DNA of 11,406 nucleotides, taken from Erysipelotrichaceae bacterium (lineage in GTDB: Bacteria > Bacillota_I > Bacilli_A > Erysipelotrichales > Erysipelotrichaceae). The position numbers and the translations under genes are program-made. Below, piece by piece: positions 7,311 through 11,406 of this stretch. The stretch is from positions 1-11,406 of the forward strand of contig JAFWFB010000110.1 of NCBI GenBank assembly GCA_017512625.1, given 5' to 3'. Position 1 is the stretch's first letter. Each line of letters starts with the position of its first letter. The notes under the pieces were generated by a model. That model made no database searches, was not told where the DNA came from, and saw only the letters and a list, made by a program, of their open reading frames with translations.

Positions 7311-9320
7311 TTATCTATCAAACTGTTTATACAGTTTAATATTCTCGATTATTGCCTGAGCGTCTTTGTTAAGCATGATACCGATCAGCTGACCGATACC
7401 GGAAACGCCACATGCCGAAAGATCCACGACTTCGTCATTAATCACAAGAGTTAATCTATCACAATTCATTTTCATTATCAATCGATAACTTTGATTGTAA
7501 TACCATTTATATTCTACATTATTTAGGGTCATAATTTGCGTATCTTTTTTAATGAATGAAATACCATTTTTATGAAATAGCAACGCATAAAAATGCTGAC
7601 ATCCTTTCATATTGAATACAAAGCCTGTTTCGCCCTTGATCGGGGTGAAAGTGACCTCATAAACCAGATCGTTGAAGTCGTAGCTGCCATAGGAAATAAG
7701 GGCGTGATCTTTGCTTTTGATCGTCAGTCCCTTATCGCTTATTTCGTATTCGCCACTATGCCTTACAAAGCCGCGGATATTGTAAAGACTGTCTCCCGCA
7801 TACCTTGGTCCATACTCATCGATCGGATAGCTTTTAAGATCGATAGTTATGTCCGGATTTGAATCGATCCAGAAGTCGCTGATCAAAACCTCACGTTGTT
7901 TGTGTTTGATCAGACCGTAATAGTTGACCGTCAGGTTGATGCCTTTTGGTACCGCATAGGAAACGGTCGTTGGTTTATCGATTAAATAACAATCAGAAAG
8001 ATATCTCTTGCCACTACAATCGACGATATATACCTCAACTTCATTATCCTTGGCTTCGACCCTAAAGTTTATTACATCGCCCGGATAGACCTTGATACCA
8101 TATTCCGGATCATAACGGGCATCAAAGACATCATCAGGAAGATAATAGGCATATTTCTTGATCGAATCAGACTCCATTATCAGTTTATCGTCCTTGATTG
8201 CCAAAGCCTTATCAGCGATAAAGCCGGAAGTGCTGTAAGGAAGATGGAAAGGCTGATACTTCAGTGGTTCTAATCCTTTAAGCTTTAGCCCGATGTTCGC
8301 AAACATATAGGCTGTTTCACTAATGGTGTTGATATTAAGACAACCGATGGCACTGGATGCATTGACGCTGTCATTTAAAGGCAGGATCCACTTAGGATCG
8401 ATGCCTTCTATTCCTACAAGAGCTCCCATGATACTGCCAACATTTCCGGCGTTACAATCGGTATCCCAGCCGGCTTGCGTACAAATACAAAGGGTCTTGT
8501 CAAAACCGTTGTCACCATAAGTAAGCGCCATGATCATGACCGCCATATTAGGAATGATATGGCAGGTACCCGGATATTTATCGTAGCCGTAATGCTCGTG
8601 GATATATTCAAGACACAGGTGATGATCCAAAGGATGCTCATCGTGGAATCGGATAATATCCTTAGCGACCAGGTAGTATTCCATCTCAGGGTCCAGGTAT
8701 TCAAGGCTCAGGTCGATGACTTTGCGGATATCATCGTGTTGCATCGCTAAGGCTATCGCTACAGCTACAAAGATGCCACCCTGGATGCCATTTCCATCAT
8801 GAGTTACGGAAGAAGCCATCATTGCCAGCTTTTTGGCCAGATCCGGATCATATCCCGCTACGTATCCCCAGCAGTCAGAGAAGATCTGACCGCCGATCTG
8901 TTCCGCGATCATCTCTCCGTTTACTTCCATCGAACCGGAACGCGGTGCTTTAATACCGTTTTTAAGGTTCTCAAAGGCGGTATGTTCACTGGAAACGCCT
9001 ACGCCACCCCACCAGAAAAAACCGGAGTATTCCTGGATATAGTCAAGAAAGGCATCGCCGATATCCTTGGCGCTTATCTTATCCTTATCAAGCAGGGCCC
9101 TTACAAAAAACAAAGGACCATTGGTATCATCATCGGCAGCAAACATTCCGTAATCTACCGGATAATAGTCAATGATCCCGTACTTTTCAAGGATCTCCTC
9201 ATAACTGAAATTCTCGACCGGTGCCCCCAGACGGACGCCGATGATCTTGCCTAGCCAACTCGCATAGACTTTTCTTAAGTATTCTTCTCTATTGGTATCA
9301 TTCAGTAACAAGGACTTCAT
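7311..9320 (-). CDS. ADP-ribosylglycohydrolase-family protein with C-terminal beta-sandwich module
   Basis: A 669-residue protein without signal peptide or membrane segments, so probably cytoplasmic. Residues 1 to about 350 form an ADP-ribosylglycohydrolase (DraG/ARH) domain: LGKIIGVRLGAPVE (23-36), the dinuclear-metal motif ADDDT (62-66), THDGNGIQGG (173-182), and the second metal motif GWDTDCNAGNVGSIMGA (284-300). All expected metal ligands are present, so it should be active. The family hydrolyses N- or O-glycosidic bonds to ADP-ribose-like groups. Residues about 370-505 look beta-rich, and about 510-669 (start GDSLYNIRGFV, end IIENIKLYKQF) look like a concanavalin/laminin G-type sandwich as attached to sugar-active enzymes; that assignment is by pattern only. 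The gene lies 9 bases after the AlkD-like gene and 12 before the nucleoside receptor gene. The context suggests a nucleoside-like or ADP-ribosyl substrate, but this is inference. The ribosome binding site is weak (AAGG overlapping the upstream stop), suggesting coupling. Confidence 0.87.
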   Translation of the reverse strand: MKSLLLNDTNREEYLRKVYASWLGKIIGVRLGAPVENFSYEEILEKYGIIDYYPVDYGMFAADDDTNGPLFFVRALLDKDKISAKDIGDAFLDYIQEYSGFFWWGGVGVSSEHTAFENLKNGIKAPRSGSMEVNGEMIAEQIGGQIFSDCWGYVAGYDPDLAKKLAMMASSVTHDGNGIQGGIFVAVAIALAMQHDDIRKVIDLSLEYLDPEMEYYLVAKDIIRFHDEHPLDHHLCLEYIHEHYGYDKYPGTCHIIPNMAVMIMALTYGDNGFDKTLCICTQAGWDTDCNAGNVGSIMGALVGIEGIDPKWILPLNDSVNASSAIGCLNINTISETAYMFANIGLKLKGLEPLKYQPFHLPYSTSGFIADKALAIKDDKLIMESDSIKKYAYYLPDDVFDARYDPEYGIKVYPGDVINFRVEAKDNEVEVYIVDCSGKRYLSDCYLIDKPTTVSYAVPKGINLTVNYYGLIKHKQREVLISDFWIDSNPDITIDLKSYPIDEYGPRYAGDSLYNIRGFVRHSGEYEISDKGLTIKSKDHALISYGSYDFNDLVYEVTFTPIKGETGFVFNMKGCQHFYALLFHKNGISFIKKDTQIMTLNNVEYKWYYNQSYRLIMKMNCDRLTLVINDEVVDLSACGVSGIGQLIGIMLNKDAQAIIENIKLYKQFDR
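7320..7337 (-). repeat. 18-bp palindrome just upstream of the receptor gene
   Basis: AAACTGT (7320-7326) and ACAGTTT (7331-7337) are perfect inverted copies around TTAT. It lies in the last codons of the glycohydrolase gene, 22 bases before the lipoprotein ATG. It could be an operator, an RNA hairpin or chance in an AT-rich coding tail; no convincing promoter hexamers lie beside it. Confidence 0.3.
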
Positions 9321-9329
9321 AGATTAATT

Positions 9330-10007
9330 TTACCTTATGACCAGTGTTTTCAAAAAGGCTTTTTGTTTTGGATCGATCCTGTAACTGTCTATGGCCTTGC
9401 TGATGGTCTTGTTATGTACTTCTTTTTTCAATTGTTTATTCTCCAAAAGATCCAAAACATCGTCAAAGTGATCGACCATTATGGTCGCATAGTACCAGGC
9501 TTTGGCCATCATGACATAATAATCATCATTATCGACATCCCTTACCCAATAAAGGTGCTGATGGTCATAACCTTCCTTTTTATAGTGACGCATCAGATTG
9601 ACGATGCCAAAGCGGATGGTATAGGTCTTACCGCTGTCAAGCCACTTCCCGATCTCGGTGATCAGTTCGTCTTTATGCTTTGCGAAAACTTTTGGATTGA
9701 AGCTGTCACATGTCGCCCAATTATCGACATAGGGTAGAAACTGTTTAGTCCTGTTAAGACACTCTTCATAGTCCTTGATATGTTCGATCAGAAAACCATG
9801 CAGATGGTTTTCTTCCAGATAGGTATGAGGCAAGACATTTAAAAACTCTTCAGCTTCTTTACTGCCACTTAATTCCTTTGCGAGTTTTCTCAAGACCGGG
9901 GTACGGACACCTATGCTGCTACAACCCGGAACAAGAGAGTCTGTGAAAGACTTGATTTTGGGATCGCTTAATTCAAACAATTTATCAGTGATATTCATTA
10001 ATACCAT
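9330..10007 (-). CDS. DNA alkylation repair protein, AlkD-like HEAT-repeat family
   Basis: An all-helical protein of 225 residues of the DNA_alkylation_repair family. AlkD-type members are DNA glycosylases that remove alkylated purines without flipping the base. GVRTPVLRKLAKEL (33-46) and PYVDNWATCDSF (92-103) are family motifs. Trp97 and Asp101 have the spacing of the catalytic Trp109/Asp113 pair of B. cereus AlkD, and Arg132 and Trp171 may fill the roles of Arg148 and Trp187, though those alignments are uncertain. Two starts are possible: ATG at 10007 (MVLMNITDK) and ATG at 9998 (MNITDK). Neither has a clear Shine-Dalgarno, and the first overlaps a TATAAT. The second is equally plausible. 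It heads the minus-strand gene row, 9 bases before the glycohydrolase gene. Confidence 0.88.
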   Translation of the reverse strand: MVLMNITDKLFELSDPKIKSFTDSLVPGCSSIGVRTPVLRKLAKELSGSKEAEEFLNVLPHTYLEENHLHGFLIEHIKDYEECLNRTKQFLPYVDNWATCDSFNPKVFAKHKDELITEIGKWLDSGKTYTIRFGIVNLMRHYKKEGYDHQHLYWVRDVDNDDYYVMMAKAWYYATIMVDHFDDVLDLLENKQLKKEVHNKTISKAIDSYRIDPKQKAFLKTLVIR

Positions 10008-10097
10008 TATAAAACGAGTCCATCATATTCCGGGGATTATAATTGCGACCATGTTAAGACGGCTGTGTTAGAATCAGTTTATTAGAAGGAGAATGAT
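10008..10097. promoter_or_regulatory. Divergent intergenic region between the AlkD-like gene and pepC
   Basis: Ninety bases that must hold the promoters for both directions. ATTATAA occurs twice (10006-10012 and 10036-10042), giving TATAAT-like -10 boxes on the minus strand at 10005-10010 and 10036-10041; the latter is within a palindromic ATTATAAT. No good -35 accompanies either, so the minus-strand promoter is unresolved. No terminator or riboswitch-like fold is apparent. Confidence 0.4.
10043..10074 (+). promoter_or_regulatory. Candidate extended -10 promoter of pepC
   Basis: TGTTAGAAT (10066-10074) is an extended -10 (TGn followed by TAGAAT, 5/6). A weak TTGCGA (10043-10048) lies 20 bases upstream, too far for an ideal -35, but an extended -10 can do without one. 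Transcription would start near 10081, leaving a short leader that contains the ribosome binding site. Confidence 0.45.
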
Positions 10098-11406
10098 ATG
10101 GCTTTAAAAGTTAATGCTGTAACTAAATCCACAATCAAGGATTTTTCGAAAAGCTTCAATTCCGAAAAGGCCAATCTGATCGCTGCCAATGCATCCGTTA
10201 AAAACGGATTGCTCAATGCCACGATCGATTACAAGGCTTTAAGAAAGAATGAGCTCAATTTCTCCATTGAACTGAAACAGGGTTCGATTACCAATCAGAG
10301 AGCCAGCGGACGTTGTTGGATCTTTGCGGGACTCAATGTCTTCCGCTATGAACTGATGAACAAGAACAACATCGCTGATTTCGAGCTCTCACAAAACTAT
10401 CTCTTTTTCTGGGATAAGCTGGAAAAGGCCAGCTACTATCTGGAAAGCATGCTGAAACTGATTGATGAACCGGTCGATGGACGTCTTTACAGCTGGATCA
10501 ACATGGGACCCTTGGGAGATGGCGGACAATGGGATATGATCGTCAACCTAGTCAACAAGTATGGTCTTTGTCCGAAAGATGCCTATCCGGAAAGTGCCAA
10601 CAGCGTAAATTCCCGCTTCTTTGTCTCCTATCTGACAAGCAAGCTTAGGGAAGATGCGGTCGCATTAAGAAAGATGGTAAAAGCCGGAAAAAGTGATAAG
10701 GAAGTTCAGGCTGCCAAACAGGAAATGCTCAACGAAGTATACCGGACTCTGGTCATCGCTTTGGGCGAGCCACCACTCGAGTTCGATTTTGTTGCTCATA
10801 CCAAAGACGATAAGCTGATCCAGGAATTCGGCATCACACCAAAACAGTTCTTTGATAAGTATGTAGGCATGGATCTTAGCGATTATGTTTCCCTGATCAA
10901 TGCTCCAACCGAAGATAAACCATTCGATAAGATGTACACCGTCAAATTCCTGGGCAATGTCATCGAGGGACAGAAGATCAGCTATCTGAACCTGACGATG
11001 GATAAGATCAAGGATGCTGTAGTAAAGCAGTTAAAGGATGGTCATCCGGTCTGGTTCGGTTCCGATTGCGGCAAATATGCTGACCGCGATTCCGGAACCT
11101 TCGATCTGGATACCGTTGCCATGGGTGACCTGCTTGGATTCAAGTATGGATTTACCAAAGGTGACAAGCTGACTTATGGCGATAGCGCCATGAACCACGC
11201 CATGGTCATCCAGGGTGTCAACCTCGATGAAAAGGGCAAGCCAAACAGATGGAAGATCGAAAACTCCTGGGGCGGCGATGCCGGAAGAAAAGGCTATTTC
11301 GTCGCTTCCGATAAGTGGTTTGACGAATATGTCTTCCAGGTCGTAGTAAACAAGAAATACCTAGATAAGAAATCACAGAAGGTCTTAAGCGAAGAGCTCA
11401 ATGAAC
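10098..11406 (+). CDS. pepC: Aminopeptidase C / bleomycin hydrolase family (C1B), C-terminal end cut by window
   Basis: A cytosolic papain-fold cysteine aminopeptidase that removes N-terminal residues from peptides, part of intracellular peptide breakdown. 436 codons are visible and open to the window edge; the family is usually about 440-455 residues, so only the last few are lost. The catalytic triad is complete: Cys73 in QRASGRCWIFAG (67-78, with the oxyanion Gln67), His367 in AMNHAMVIQGV (364-374) and Asn389 in KIENSWGGDAG (386-396). There is no signal peptide. The C-terminal tail, which in this family plugs the active-site cleft and sets aminopeptidase specificity, is outside the window. 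The ATG at 10098 follows AGAAGGAG (10084-10091) by six bases; an ATG at 10093 is out of frame. It is divergent from the AlkD-like gene and has no evident functional link to the nucleoside genes. Confidence 0.95.
   Translation, partial: MALKVNAVTKSTIKDFSKSFNSEKANLIAANASVKNGLLNATIDYKALRKNELNFSIELKQGSITNQRASGRCWIFAGLNVFRYELMNKNNIADFELSQNYLFFWDKLEKASYYLESMLKLIDEPVDGRLYSWINMGPLGDGGQWDMIVNLVNKYGLCPKDAYPESANSVNSRFFVSYLTSKLREDAVALRKMVKAGKSDKEVQAAKQEMLNEVYRTLVIALGEPPLEFDFVAHTKDDKLIQEFGITPKQFFDKYVGMDLSDYVSLINAPTEDKPFDKMYTVKFLGNVIEGQKISYLNLTMDKIKDAVVKQLKDGHPVWFGSDCGKYADRDSGTFDLDTVAMGDLLGFKYGFTKGDKLTYGDSAMNHAMVIQGVNLDEKGKPNRWKIENSWGGDAGRKGYFVASDKWFDEYVFQVVVNKKYLDKKSQKVLSEELNE

Noticed and set aside
8799..9254. 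Plus-strand open frame of about 150 codons opposite the glycohydrolase gene
   Set aside because: It is antisense to a well-supported domain, has no recognisable motif or ribosome binding site, and is typical of the shadow frames of this genome's codon use. The same holds for the plus-strand frames at 4953-5306, 9363-9737, 4359-4703 and 8475-8750.
10093..10095. ATG ahead of the pepC start
   Set aside because: It is out of frame with pepC and immediately follows the Shine-Dalgarno; the family N terminus matches the ATG at 10098.
1..11406. Mobile elements, phage genes, toxin-antitoxin pairs, CRISPR repeats or defence islands
   Set aside because: The coding content is continuous housekeeping and transport genes; I saw no transposase, terminal repeats, regularly spaced repeats or small toxin-like genes in either strand.

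Overview
The window looks like chromosomal DNA of a low-to-mid GC Gram-positive bacterium (Bacillota). The signs are strong AGGAGG-type ribosome binding sites, a lipoprotein-anchored transport substrate-binding protein, a nucleoside importer of the Bacillus NupNOPQ / Lactococcus BmpA-NupABC type, and a PepC-type cysteine aminopeptidase. A gut or host-associated relative of the Erysipelotrichia would fit, but that is only an impression. Coding density is very high and no stretch over 300 bases lacks a gene. I see no mobile element, tRNA, rRNA or CRISPR array.

Layout. Positions 1-904 (minus) carry most of a GMP synthase gene, cut by the window edge. It starts directly at the ATP-pyrophosphatase domain and has no glutamine amidotransferase domain. 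Just upstream in the same transcript is guaB (918-2426, minus), an IMP dehydrogenase that matches, as far as I can recall, the enzyme of the protist Tritrichomonas foetus, with identical numbering of its key residues. guaB has its own promoter (2441-2469) overlapped by an inverted repeat. A strong intrinsic terminator (2486-2518) separates guaBA from the upstream operon.

Positions 2524-7298 (minus) encode a complete nucleoside ABC importer: lipoprotein receptor, tandem ATPase and two permeases. A long hairpin lies between the receptor gene and the ATPase gene. Upstream, at 12 bp and 9 bp spacing, are a two-part ADP-ribosylglycohydrolase-family enzyme (7311-9320) and an AlkD-like DNA alkylation repair protein (9330-10007). 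Six genes on the minus strand may therefore be one transcription unit. A 90-bp divergent intergenic region separates them from pepC (10098 to the right edge, plus).

Reading the genes together: the importer probably brings in purine nucleosides, the glycohydrolase-family enzyme may cut an N-glycosidic bond in an imported or internal nucleoside-like compound, and GuaB plus GuaA convert IMP to XMP to GMP. That reading is inference from context. The most unusual points are the stand-alone GMP synthase ATPase subunit, the protist-like IMP dehydrogenase next to it, and the fused glycohydrolase in a nucleoside-transport operon.
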